From Streptomyces paludis (lineage in GTDB: Bacteria; Actinomycetota; Actinomycetes; Streptomycetales; Streptomycetaceae): 64,000 nucleotides of DNA. The position numbers were made by a program, and so were the translations under genes. The stretch is from positions 62,001-126,000 of the forward strand of contig NZ_CP031194.1 of assembly GCF_003344965.1 (NCBI RefSeq), read 5' to 3'. Shown here piece after piece: positions 18,101 through 25,185 of the stretch. Below the pieces are notes generated by a model, which was not told the origin of the DNA, did not search any database, and saw nothing but the letters and a program-made list of their open reading frames with translations. Within the stretch, counting starts at the first letter, position 1. Every line of letters starts with the position of its first letter.

Positions 18101-19754
18101 TGAAGAAGTACTCACCGATGTAGCGGGACGCCTCGCCGTAGTTGCCGACGTAGGTGTTCTCACGGGTGAGTCCGGCGGCGGTGATGCCGGTGTAGTGCTT
18201 TCCGTACGGCAGCCGCCGGACGACGTGGCCGGCGCGGTCGAGCTTGCTCTTCGCGAGGCCCTTGCCGACGATGTTGACGTACGCGTCGGTGAAGCGCGCG
18301 GTGCCGTCGTGGTAGAAGAGCGAATGGAACAGGTCCAGTTCCTCCTCCTCGGGCCCGACCAGGACCTCTTCACCGAGGAACGGTACGAGGCCGAGCGCCT
18401 CGCCCAGGATGGCGTGGCTGCGCGCCCGGCCCTCGTAGAAGGCGGAGCCGATCACCCGCAGGCCCTCGTGGGCCTTCCAGGCGCCCTCGTACGTGTAGAA
18501 CATCTGGTTGTAGATGTACGAGAGGCGGGAGCGCGCGAAGTCGAAGTTGGCCTTGAGGCAGCGGCCCCAGGCGGCGCGCCGGGTGAGCCGCCCGCCGTCG
18601 AGGTCGACGCCCTTGATCGAGTCGGCGCCGTCCTGTGTGCCGGTGGTGAACTCCTCGTCCAGGAAGGCCGTGAAGGCGTCGGCGCCGTACACCTCCGGGT
18701 CGGCGATCACGTTCTCCACGAGGTAGAGGGCCTCGCCGAGGGCGCCGTAGTAGCCGCCCCAGTCGCCCTGGTGGCCGCCGCGCAGCACGAGCCGGGTGTT
18801 GCCGTAGTAGTCCTTGACGTGGTTGTCGACGCTCTTGAAGATCCGCAGCAGGGCGGCCCGGCGTTCCGCGGCGGTGGCCGCGGGCGACCACTCGGTGGTC
18901 AGCGCCTGTGCGTAGTAACGGAGTTCGTCAACATAGCGGACGATGGACATCCTGCCGGTGGCGGCCGCGTCGACCTGGGCCGAGAGCCGGTTGAAGAGGG
19001 CGATCTGGGTGGTGCGGAAGCCGTCGACCAGCTTCTGTTTCTCGGTGTCGGAGAGGTCGTCGGCGAGCGCGGTCGGCGGCCGGTAGGTGGTGAGGTTCTC
19101 GCCGGAGAGGTCGAGCCGCGCGTCGGTGTGGGTGTACACACCGTAGTAGGGGCGGGAGTTCTGGGTGACCTTGCCGGAGAAGCTGCCCTCGTACGTCCGC
19201 AGGGTGATCTCGGCCCGGGACCGGCCGCGGGTCATCTCCAGGGGCAGCAGCACCGTGGAGTAGTGGAAGCGGCCGGGCACCTGGCCCGAGAAGCCGAAGC
19301 TGATGGCCGGTGTGTCGTGGTTGCGGCGGTAGCCGATCTGCTCGCCGTTGATGTAGGCGAGCGTGGTGTAGGCGGAGCCGTCGTCGCCCCACAGCTTCAG
19401 GGTGAGGTAGTTCTGCGCCTGGGGATCGGTGCGCAGGGTGAAGCGCAGCTCACCGCCGCGCGCCGCGACCGGGTCGAGCGGGGTGGCGGTCCGGGCCTTG
19501 ACCCCGTTCCCGCCGGTGACGATCTCGCTGCCGTCGGTGGTGAATCCGTGGGCGGCCTCGGAGGCGGTGTCGCCCAGGACGAGTCTGTCGATCAGCCCCG
19601 CCGGCTTCGGCCCGGCGGGGCCGGTGGCGGTGGCGGACTCGGCGGCGTACGCGGCGGGCGCCGACTGCCAGAGCCAGCCGCTCGCGGCCGCGGCGGCGCT
19701 GCCGGCACCGGCTATCTGGACGAAGTTCCGGCGGCTGAGTTCTGCGCTCGGCAT
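15177..19754 (-). CDS. Giant Tat-exported multidomain carbohydrate-active protein
   Basis: 1525 aa. A Tat signal (SRRNFVQIAGAGSAAAAASG) ends near residue 38. Rough order from sequence texture: beta-sandwich 55-215; a long helical region 220-700 resembling the (alpha/alpha) toroid of polysaccharide lyases, rich in Tyr/His/Asn (GGHQGDWGGYYGALGEAL, NYGEASRYIGEYFF); beta-rich segment 720-880; Fn3 about 890-985; LamG-like or concanavalin-type sandwich about 990-1175; a second Fn3-like domain; a FIVAR helical domain about 1280-1335; a C-terminal F5/8-type-C carbohydrate-binding domain about 1345-1520. Catalytic family not recognised. The pectin context suggests rhamnogalacturonan or side-chain cleavage, but a glycosaminoglycan-type lyase or a hydrolase is also possible. 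Confidence 0.8.
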   Translation of the reverse strand: MPSAELSRRNFVQIAGAGSAAAAASGWLWQSAPAAYAAESATATGPAGPKPAGLIDRLVLGDTASEAAHGFTTDGSEIVTGGNGVKARTATPLDPVAARGGELRFTLRTDPQAQNYLTLKLWGDDGSAYTTLAYINGEQIGYRRNHDTPAISFGFSGQVPGRFHYSTVLLPLEMTRGRSRAEITLRTYEGSFSGKVTQNSRPYYGVYTHTDARLDLSGENLTTYRPPTALADDLSDTEKQKLVDGFRTTQIALFNRLSAQVDAAATGRMSIVRYVDELRYYAQALTTEWSPAATAAERRAALLRIFKSVDNHVKDYYGNTRLVLRGGHQGDWGGYYGALGEALYLVENVIADPEVYGADAFTAFLDEEFTTGTQDGADSIKGVDLDGGRLTRRAAWGRCLKANFDFARSRLSYIYNQMFYTYEGAWKAHEGLRVIGSAFYEGRARSHAILGEALGLVPFLGEEVLVGPEEEELDLFHSLFYHDGTARFTDAYVNIVGKGLAKSKLDRAGHVVRRLPYGKHYTGITAAGLTRENTYVGNYGEASRYIGEYFFRTWGHRGDEELNDRILKLALRNVHARGYTRYASVDDKGNRVMRIIGSIDERNWYWPGIPAYGPRINEGQSLFTSGFEPHMARHAERYRGSEWAPYWEYAREAVGFAQQQLADRQYFNGFAQVTANPKADLRLPDTYAHLTGGRARHSRLGTAQAGKVMPQTDFRAYTGGELTALGVRDTDYQRFAWIDVDNMFVSLRDGDTRIFGSLYQSNRGVAGNGRLHVITPTHEHVVQIQTNGLFQYRDYYARMDAIDADFMEDINTGDNWAPQALAGEICPIAYQPGIGTVRRENFEADTPFSGYTDFLTARYGTYLFGVNTTRAAYGNKQTYRLAVPANHRGSTVLDLVSGKNLRITGGHITVEPFTAVVLKLSDTATTAPLPSVVRYVTALPADTSITVAWTPTAGAATYTVKRAPRAEGPYTTVATGLTGLAWHDTKVQRGSGYFYTVTAVNGAGTGWSSWRAAVTLDAPVSRRLTGTGWRDDRLGSQRRGTTSLHSTTSGGGATIAVTGGDGTGLGEGDDYMVATRDIEDSLLLVSRVLAGSGTVTARVDDRRGALTGLMLRDRLHPDTRYLYFGADATGKLVLANRTRDSRHDWQDDIRSPLDAGISGFTAADHPHLRLVRDYETHQVIAHASADGTTWTYVGALFTPFPYAVHAGVASSGSAVFTAVKVTGTAGGALRPYVAGHTADRFTVAWNKPEDAVAFTVHRTADAKTAATDPRTRPAGWEKAVTGTRERSYTEKELRHGKRWFKVVATLADGGTRVSEDSALAVAETLAEVIARARATDRAAWTKKSYAAFTAEIDRIERAGGDQETRVDAVYAAYALLVSTDTLLTRFSVTRDMVEASTVEWPGTGTKASNGWRLFDGDPATYTDTLAAESWVDIDAGTAGPITIDKIRFHPRAGQLARANGTVFRGSDDGLTWTDLHTISGVSAAQWYEVALGRTASYRRIRIYDNHDGRVNLGEVEFWSYLPDEE

Positions 19755-19777
19755 GGCGGAGTCTTCCCTTCCTGGCT

Positions 19778-19793
19778 TAGAAATCGGTCTCTA
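19778..19793. promoter_or_regulatory. LacI-type operator TAGAAATCGGTCTCTA
   Basis: 16-bp imperfect palindrome (6 of 8 paired positions), 24 bases upstream of the start of the giant enzyme gene. It matches the inferred consensus TAGAAACCGGTTTCTA, also seen beside the LacI gene at 22024-22039 and 22126-22133, so that repressor probably controls the enzyme. Confidence 0.55.
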
Positions 19794-19932
19794 CGGAAAG
19801 TAGGCCGGGGCGACAACGATGAGCAAGATGTCGTACCGGAAAAACTTCTGTCACCCGCTGGTTACGCCGATGTGCCAAGGTGCACCGAGGATTTCGGGCT
19901 GATGACGAATCAGGGGTACGGCCGATACTGTC

Positions 19933-19948
19933 TAGAGACCGGTTGCAC
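19933..19948. promoter_or_regulatory. Second TAGARACCGG-type half operator
   Basis: TAGAGACCGGTTGCAC keeps the left half of the consensus and a weak right half. It lies between the giant enzyme gene and the alpha/beta hydrolase gene, about 155 bases from the site at 19778, a spacing that could allow looping. Confidence 0.4.
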
Positions 19949-19964
19949 AATCCGGCTCCGGCCA

Positions 19965-20012
19965 TACCCTCGTCCGTACCGGCGTTCGTACCCTCGTCCG
20001 TATCGGCGTCCG
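19965..20012 (+). repeat. Two tandem 24-bp direct repeats
   Basis: Two adjoining 24-base units, each starting TACCCTCGTCCGTA and differing at two positions, in the leader of the alpha/beta hydrolase gene. One of several short tandem repeats found just before genes in this window. Confidence 0.7.
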
Positions 20013-20054
20013 CGCCGCGGAACCGGCGTGACGCGGGCGGTTCCTTGGGGCACC

Positions 20055-20885
20055 ATGACCGGCATGCCCCGGATCATGGTGAACGGCGTCGACCTCCACT
20101 ACAGCGACCTGCCCGCGCCGCGCGCGGACAGCGGCCCGGCGCTGCTTCTGGTGCACGGCTGGGGCGGGGACGGCGGCGAGTGGGAGCCGCACCGCCGCGC
20201 GTGGGCGGGCCGCCGCCGGGTCCTCGTCCCGGATCTGCGCGGCCACGGCGCCTCCGCCGCGCCTCCCGACGGCTACGGCCCCCGCGACTTCGCCGCCGAC
20301 CTGGCCGGGCTGCTCGACGCGCTCGGCACCGGACCGGTGATCGCCGTGGGGCACTCGATGGGCGGCCAGGCCGTGACGGCGCTCGCGGTGGAACACCCGC
20401 GTCTCGTACGGGCGTTGGTCGTGCTCGACCCGGCGTACGGCGCGGACGCGGCGGAGGCCGCGCGGCTGCCCGGCGAGCAGGCGGCGCTGCGCGCGGAGGG
20501 CGCGCCGTGGGCCGTGCGTTTCGTCGGCGGGGCGTTCCGTACCGGGACACACACCGAGGCGCGCGCCCGGCACGAGCGGCTGATGGCCGCCATGGACCCG
20601 GAGGTCCTGCTGCGCTGCCGCGACGGCATGTATCTGGCCCCGGACGCGTTCGGGCTCCGCCCGGCGGCCCGCCGGTATCTGGCCCGCCGCCGCTGCCCGG
20701 TGCTCGGTGTGTACTCCCACCCGGCCGGCGCGGACTGGGAGCGCGCCACGGACGCGCCGGCGGGCTCGCGCACCGAACTCTGGGCGGGCCACGGCCACTT
20801 CCTCCACGAGGAGGACCCCGGCCGGCTGGTCGCGCTCGTCGACGACTGGTCGGCCGGGCCGGCCGCGACGGCCCCCGCTCCCTGA
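20055..20885 (+). CDS. Alpha/beta-fold hydrolase
   Basis: 276 aa cytoplasmic hydrolase. Oxyanion-side motif HGWGGDG near residue 34, nucleophile S101 in GHSMGG, and a late histidine in GHGHFLHEEDP. ATG 20055 follows GGGG by only 4 bases; an ATG three codons later is possible. Divergent from the giant enzyme and sharing its operator region, it may act on the same substrate (ester or lactone), but the substrate class cannot be read from the sequence. Confidence 0.85.
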   Translation: MTGMPRIMVNGVDLHYSDLPAPRADSGPALLLVHGWGGDGGEWEPHRRAWAGRRRVLVPDLRGHGASAAPPDGYGPRDFAADLAGLLDALGTGPVIAVGHSMGGQAVTALAVEHPRLVRALVVLDPAYGADAAEAARLPGEQAALRAEGAPWAVRFVGGAFRTGTHTEARARHERLMAAMDPEVLLRCRDGMYLAPDAFGLRPAARRYLARRRCPVLGVYSHPAGADWERATDAPAGSRTELWAGHGHFLHEEDPGRLVALVDDWSAGPAATAPAP

Positions 20886-20890
20886 CTCTC

Positions 20891-20946
20891 CGGTCTCCCC
20901 CGGCCTCTCCGGCTTCTCCGGCCTCTCTGGCTTCTCCGGCCTCTGT
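20891..20946. repeat. CCTCTCCGGCTTCTCCGG tandem repeat
   Basis: Imperfect tandem copies of an approximately 18-bp unit (with a 9-bp sub-unit CTTCTCCGG) fill the whole gap between the convergent hydrolase and LacI genes. No clear hairpin is seen. Confidence 0.6.
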
Positions 20947-20948
20947 CT

Positions 20949-21980
20949 TCAGGCGGGCGGGGCCGAACTGGCCCGGAGCGTCAGCCGCGTGGGGAGTTCG
21001 GTACGGTCGGCGGCCGGCCGGTCGCCGGCCATGAGGCCGGCCAGGAGGCGGAGCGCCGTCCCGGACATGTCGGAGAGCGGCTGACGGACGGTGGTCAGCG
21101 CGGGCGCGGCCCAGCGCGCCTCGGGCAGATCGTCGAAGCCGACCACGCTCAGATCGCCGGGGATCCGCAGTCCGCGCGCGGCGGCCGCCTCGTACACCCC
21201 CAGCGCCATCGCGTCGGAGCAGACGAAGACGGCGGTCGGCGGTTCGGGGAGGGCCAGCAGGCCCAGGGCGCGGAGGCGGGCCTCGGTGGCGGAGAACCGG
21301 GCGTATGTCTCGTACTCCTGGCGGCGCGGCACGCCGGCCGCCGCGAGCGCGGCGCGGTGCCCCTCCAGCCGGTCGCGCCCGCACAGCGCGTTCCGGTGGC
21401 CGCCGACGAAGGCGATACGGCGGTGGCCGAGCGCGAGCAGATGACCGGTGGCGCGCGCCGCGCCGCGCACGTTGTCGGCGCCGACCGAGATCACGCCGGG
21501 CGGCGGCTCGGCCAGCGGATCGATCATGACGTAGGGGATCCGGCGCTGCTCCAGCCACGCGTACTGGGACGGGGTCAGCTCGGCCAGATGGAAGAGCACC
21601 CCCGCCGAGCCGCGCGCGGCCAGCCGGTGCAGCCGCCCCCGTTCGGGTCCGCACCCGCGCGACCGGGCGAGCCCCGCCGAGACCACGATCTCCAGCCCGG
21701 CCCGCTCGGCCGCCGCCTCCACCCCGTGCAGCACCGCCGCCGTCCAGGTGCTGTCCAGCGCGTGCACCACCACGTCCACCAGCGATCCGGCAGCGGGCGC
21801 GGCACCCCGGGGCCGGGGGACATAGCCGAGCCGGTCCAGCACCTCGGCAACCCGGCGACGGGTCTCGGGGGCCACGTCCTCCCGGCCGTTCACCACCTTC
21901 GAGGCCGTGGGCACGGAGACCCCGGCCTCTCTGGCGACGACCGCCAGTGTCGGTCCCGCCGCGGCGCCGGTCCGCGTCAT
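20949..21980 (-). CDS. LacI family transcriptional repressor
   Basis: 343 aa. The N-terminal helix-turn-helix and hinge read LAVVAREAGVSVPTASKVV and RRVAEVLDRLGYVPRP. The periplasmic-binding-protein-like sensor follows, with the usual GHRRIAFVGG and FDDLPEARWAAPALTTVRQP blocks. Operators of the TAGAAACC type at 22024-22039 and 22126-22133 lie just upstream of its own gene and at 19778 before the giant enzyme, so it probably represses both until a sugar inducer binds. Confidence 0.9.
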   Translation of the reverse strand: MTRTGAAAGPTLAVVAREAGVSVPTASKVVNGREDVAPETRRRVAEVLDRLGYVPRPRGAAPAAGSLVDVVVHALDSTWTAAVLHGVEAAAERAGLEIVVSAGLARSRGCGPERGRLHRLAARGSAGVLFHLAELTPSQYAWLEQRRIPYVMIDPLAEPPPGVISVGADNVRGAARATGHLLALGHRRIAFVGGHRNALCGRDRLEGHRAALAAAGVPRRQEYETYARFSATEARLRALGLLALPEPPTAVFVCSDAMALGVYEAAAARGLRIPGDLSVVGFDDLPEARWAAPALTTVRQPLSDMSGTALRLLAGLMAGDRPAADRTELPTRLTLRASSAPPA

Positions 21981-22023
21981 CGGTTCCCCTCTCCGTCGCT
22001 GTCTCCGTCGTCTCGCCGTCGTT

Positions 22024-22039
22024 CAGCAATCGGTTTCTA
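22024..22039. promoter_or_regulatory. LacI-type operator, autoregulatory
   Basis: CAGCAATCGGTTTCTA, with a perfect right half of the consensus TAGAAACCGGTTTCTA, about 45 bases upstream of the LacI start codon. Confidence 0.5.
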
Positions 22040-22125
22040 GGCTACGACCGGGCAACTGATCGCGTGAAGCCCTCGGAACGAAGGGGTGAAGGTCTCCCCT
22101 GCCCATCGGCACCTATACGCCCCTC

Positions 22126-22141
22126 TAGAAACCGTTCTCCG
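22126..22141. promoter_or_regulatory. LacI-type operator half-site
   Basis: TAGAAACC is a perfect left half of the same consensus, followed by a degenerate right half (GTTCTCCG). It lies 87 bases from the 22024-22039 site in the LacI upstream region. Confidence 0.45.
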
Positions 22142-22380
22142 CAGAAAGAGAGCGCTTCGGGATCAGGTGGCGGGAGGCCGGGGGCGCACCCATGACAGCC
22201 AACCACCCACCGGCGTACGCTGGTTGGACCCGGCGAGCGGCGTGACCGCGTGAGAGCGGCGGTTCCGGGCCAACCGGGGCCCGGAGCGCCCCGGCCCGCC
22301 GGGCCCGGAACCCGGCCTTGCCGCGCCCGCCCGGTCCGTGCGGGTACGGCGGGTGCGCCCGGACGGCCGCCGTACCGGCG

Positions 22381-22551
22381 GTGCGCACCGGCGCGTCGAT
22401 ACGGAACACACCCTTCCGGGGCGCCGGGCAAGACACATTCAGGACTTTTCACCCCGGTCCGGATATCCGCGACGCCGGCCGGGGCGTGCTGGCGACCTTG
22501 GAGACGCTGCCGCCACGATGGCGGCGGAACTCCCCGAGCGTGCGCTCATGA
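22381..22551 (+). CDS. Weak candidate small ORF (possible precursor peptide)
   Basis: 56-codon frame from a GTG, with mostly G/C third positions, ending ETLPPRWRRNSPSVRS. It lies about 120 bases upstream of the HExxH gene on the same strand, where a RiPP precursor is often found. Against it: no Shine-Dalgarno site at the GTG and no recognised leader or core motif. An upstream TTG at 22318 could extend it to 77 residues. Treat as a hypothesis only. Confidence 0.15.
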   Translation: MRTGASIRNTPFRGAGQDTFRTFHPGPDIRDAGRGVLATLETLPPRWRRNSPSVRS

Positions 22552-22672
22552 CGTTGTACCCGACGCCGACGGGGAGCAACACGCGCCGTCGCACCGCGCG
22601 GTGGGCCTCCGGGTCCGCCGCGCGTCCCGTGCCCGGGCCACGGTCCCGGGCGGAGAGGGGAGTTGACGCACG

Positions 22673-23854
22673 ATGCATGTCGAGGCCGATGTACGCGGGG
22701 CCGTCGAGGACCGGCGCGAGGTGCTGGAGCGGATACGCGCGGTGCTCGACCGGGTGGAGTTCGCCGGGGCGGTCGAGACGGCCGAGTCGGGCGGGGCGGC
22801 CGAGTCGGGCGGGATCGCCGGGATCGCTGCCGCTGCCGCTGCCGGGTCCGGCACCGCCGCCGGGGCCGGGGCGCGGGCGTCCGCGCCGCCGATGTCGGCC
22901 TCCGTGTCCGATGACGTCCTGCGCCGGCCCGCCGCCATGGAGGCGGTGCACACCGCACAGCGCGCGCTGCGTTCGGGAGCGTCGGCCGCCCGGTCGCGGG
23001 CCGAGCTGGGTTCCGTACTCGACCTGCTCGCCGGCTTCGGGCCGCCGGCGTTCGGCCCCACCGGGCCCCAGGACCATCTGCGGCGCAGTGTGTCGCGCGC
23101 GCTGCGGTCCGCGGCCCCGCGCCGGGGCCGTGACGGTACGCCGGTCACCGCGCGGGTCGTCGCGTGGGACGCGGATCAGCGGCAGGTGCTGGTCAGCGCG
23201 GTCGCCCTGCTCACCGACGTCTGGCCCGAGCTGGTGGGGGAACTGGCCGAGACGGTCACCGAGGTGGCGCTGCTCGACGGCGACGCCCTCGACCGCTTCA
23301 CCGACTTCACCGTGCACGGCGCGGTCCTCGTGCACCGGAACCGGCTCACCACGGGCGCCTCGGGGCTGCCGGGGCCGGTGCGCTGCGCGGAGGCGCTCGT
23401 CCACGAGGGCGCGCACAGCCGGTACGACGCGGCGGCCGTGGCGCGGCCGTTCCTGCTGCCGGAACCGGCGGGCGGCGGTGGCGGAGGAGGAGGTGGCGGC
23501 ACGCCCGGCCGGACGGATCCGGGCGCGCTGCTGGTCACCACTCCCCTGCGGGCCGACCCCCGCCCGCTGAGCGGACTCGTCCGGCGGACCGTGGCCCTGG
23601 CGCGCTGTGTGCTGCTCTACCGCAGAATCGCCGCGCTCGGCACGCCCGGTACGCCCGGCGCACCCGGCACCCTGGAGGCGGCGGCGGTCGCGGCGCGGGA
23701 GGCCCGGCTGACCGCGTCCGCGCGGCAGGCGGTGGACACACTGACCGCACACTCCGGAGCCCTCACGGACGCCGGACGCGCGCTGCTCGACGAGTGCGCC
23801 GCCGTATCGCGGGAGCGCGAAGAAGAGCGGAAACAGGAGCAGGAGCGGCCATGA
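22673..23854 (+). CDS. aKG-HExxH-type peptide hydroxylase-like protein
   Basis: 393 aa. The family signature is ALVHEGAHSRYDAAA, with metal-ligand candidates H244 and H248 and E245, followed after a linker by the second family block RADPRPLSGLVRRTVA (about 292-307). Proteins with this domain are RiPP enzymes; characterised relatives hydroxylate peptide side chains using iron and 2-oxoglutarate. The ATG is fixed by an in-frame stop three codons upstream, and GGGGAG lies 10 bases before it. Oddities: an Ala/Gly-rich N-terminal insert (about 40-75) and a run of ten glycines (267-276). It is coupled to the YcaO gene by ATGA overlap. Confidence 0.82.
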   Translation: MHVEADVRGAVEDRREVLERIRAVLDRVEFAGAVETAESGGAAESGGIAGIAAAAAAGSGTAAGAGARASAPPMSASVSDDVLRRPAAMEAVHTAQRALRSGASAARSRAELGSVLDLLAGFGPPAFGPTGPQDHLRRSVSRALRSAAPRRGRDGTPVTARVVAWDADQRQVLVSAVALLTDVWPELVGELAETVTEVALLDGDALDRFTDFTVHGAVLVHRNRLTTGASGLPGPVRCAEALVHEGAHSRYDAAAVARPFLLPEPAGGGGGGGGGGTPGRTDPGALLVTTPLRADPRPLSGLVRRTVALARCVLLYRRIAALGTPGTPGAPGTLEAAAVAAREARLTASARQAVDTLTAHSGALTDAGRALLDECAAVSREREEERKQEQERP

Positions 23855-25062
23855 GAGCTTCCAGCACACCACGCGCCTCCGGCACCCCGGTCACGGCATG
23901 GGCGCCGCGGGTCTTCACCCCCTATCCGGATCAGCCGGGGCTGCTGCTCGCCCGGGTCGCCGCGCGCTCGGCGGTGTTCGAGGGCACGAGCGGCGCGGGC
24001 GGCGCGCCCGTGCTCGTCGGCAGCGCCGCCGGCCACGACCGGGACCTGGTCACCACCGGCGCCCGGGGCGAACTGCTGGAGCGGATGGGCAATGTGCTCG
24101 CCGGGCGGGAGGCCGAGGCCGCCGCCGGGATCGTCGCCACGTACGACGAACTCCTGCGCCGGGGCGTGCCGGTGCGCAGACCGTCCATCCGGCCACGGGC
24201 CCGCCGGCTGTGGATCCGCGCGCGGACGACCGGCGGTGAGGAGCGGTACGTCCCGGCCGCCGCCGTCTTCCTGCGCCACCGCCCGCCGACCGGGTGTGCC
24301 CCCGAGCCGTCGGCCGGCTCCACCGGTGTCGCCGCGCACCCCCACCGTGTGGCGGCGGCTCGGCACGCCGCCTGGGAGGTGCTGGAGCGCGATCTCGTAC
24401 GGCGCAGCTGGTACGGGCTCGCCGCCGGCCGGCCCCGGTGGATCGAGGCCGGCGCGCCCGCCGCGCTGGCCGGCGCGGTCCGCGCCCGGGGGCTGGCCAC
24501 GACGGCGTTCCTGCTGCCCGCGCCGTCCGGCACCGCGTGCGCCGTGGTGTGTCTGCACCGGCCGGACGGTACGGGGCAGGCGTTCGGGGCGCGCTGCGGT
24601 CCGTCCGACGCCCTCGGCACACTGATCGAGAAGGCGGCGTACGAGGCGGTCATGGTGCGCTGGAGCATGGAGAGCCCGGCCGCGCGCCGTACCTGGGACC
24701 AGTGGCGCGGCATCGGCCCGCCGACCACCGCCGTACAGCACGCGCTGTGGACCTACCACCGGCAGGACAGTCTGGCGCTGTGGAACGTACGGCGGGAGCC
24801 GGCGGTACGGGACGGCTGCCGGGCCCGGGACGGAGACCCTGCCGGGGACGGCGGCCGGGCCCGGGAGGGCGACGGGCACCGTGCCCGTACGGATCCGCTC
24901 GGCGTTCTGGCCGAACACACCGGCCAGGAGGTGCTGTTGGCCGAGACGTCCGGGAAGCCCGCCCGGGACGCCGGGGTCCGGGTGGTGCGGGTGCTCGCAC
25001 CCGGCACACTGCCACTGCCCTCCGGTCCGGGCCCCGGCCACCCCCACCCGTTCGGTCAGTGA
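23851..25062 (+). CDS. YcaO-domain protein (RiPP backbone-modifying type)
   Basis: 403 aa. YcaO hallmarks in order: GARGELLERMGN (70-81), WEVLERDLVRRSWYGL (175-190), LIEKAAYEAVMVRW (258-271), and a C-terminal VVRVLAPGT followed by a Pro/Gly-rich tail with PHPFG. YcaO enzymes use ATP to activate peptide backbone amides, giving azolines, thioamides or amidines. No E1-like partner or dehydrogenase is encoded nearby, so thioamidation, amidine formation or a partner acting in trans are all open. The short Asp/Arg/Gly-rich insert near 306-335 is unusual. Overlaps the HExxH gene by 4 bases. Confidence 0.8.
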   Translation: MRASSTPRASGTPVTAWAPRVFTPYPDQPGLLLARVAARSAVFEGTSGAGGAPVLVGSAAGHDRDLVTTGARGELLERMGNVLAGREAEAAAGIVATYDELLRRGVPVRRPSIRPRARRLWIRARTTGGEERYVPAAAVFLRHRPPTGCAPEPSAGSTGVAAHPHRVAAARHAAWEVLERDLVRRSWYGLAAGRPRWIEAGAPAALAGAVRARGLATTAFLLPAPSGTACAVVCLHRPDGTGQAFGARCGPSDALGTLIEKAAYEAVMVRWSMESPAARRTWDQWRGIGPPTTAVQHALWTYHRQDSLALWNVRREPAVRDGCRARDGDPAGDGGRAREGDGHRARTDPLGVLAEHTGQEVLLAETSGKPARDAGVRVVRVLAPGTLPLPSGPGPGHPHPFGQ

Positions 25063-25131
25063 CCGGTGGGGATCCTCGTCCACGGGCACCCGGGCCGACC
25101 GGACGCCCTCGTGGCGCACGTACAGCCGTGA

Positions 25132-25177
25132 CCCGGCCGGACGCCGTCACCCGGCCGGGCATCGTCCGCCCGGCCGG
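25132..25177. repeat. Three spaced CCCGGCCGG copies in a convergent gap
   Basis: CCCGGCCGG occurs at 25132, 25150 and 25169 (18-19 base spacing) between the convergent YcaO and DNRLRE-protein genes. The self-complementary last copy could contribute to a weak terminator. Confidence 0.4.
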
Positions 25178-25185
25178 GCTCGTGC

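Larger units (their letters stand above)
21981..22672. other. 692-base intergenic region upstream of the RiPP-type pair
   Basis: The first 180 bases hold the LacI gene promoter and operators (22024-22039, 22126-22133) plus AGCGCTTC near 22151. The remaining 500 bases are GC-rich with no well-supported gene. One weak candidate open frame, 22381-22551, is listed separately. This is where a precursor-peptide gene for the HExxH/YcaO pair would be expected, and I cannot locate one with confidence. Confidence 0.5.

Noticed and set aside
15177..19754. Assignment of the giant protein to a particular polysaccharide lyase family (for example an exo-rhamnogalacturonan lyase).
   Set aside because: The toroid-like texture and neighbourhood fit, but I cannot align catalytic residues to any one family without a profile search, so no family is claimed.
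22338..23570. Long plus-strand frame overlapping the HExxH gene start.
   Set aside because: Runs out of frame through the HExxH gene without a stop; Arg/Pro-rich shadow. The HExxH frame has motif support and a start fixed by an in-frame stop just upstream.
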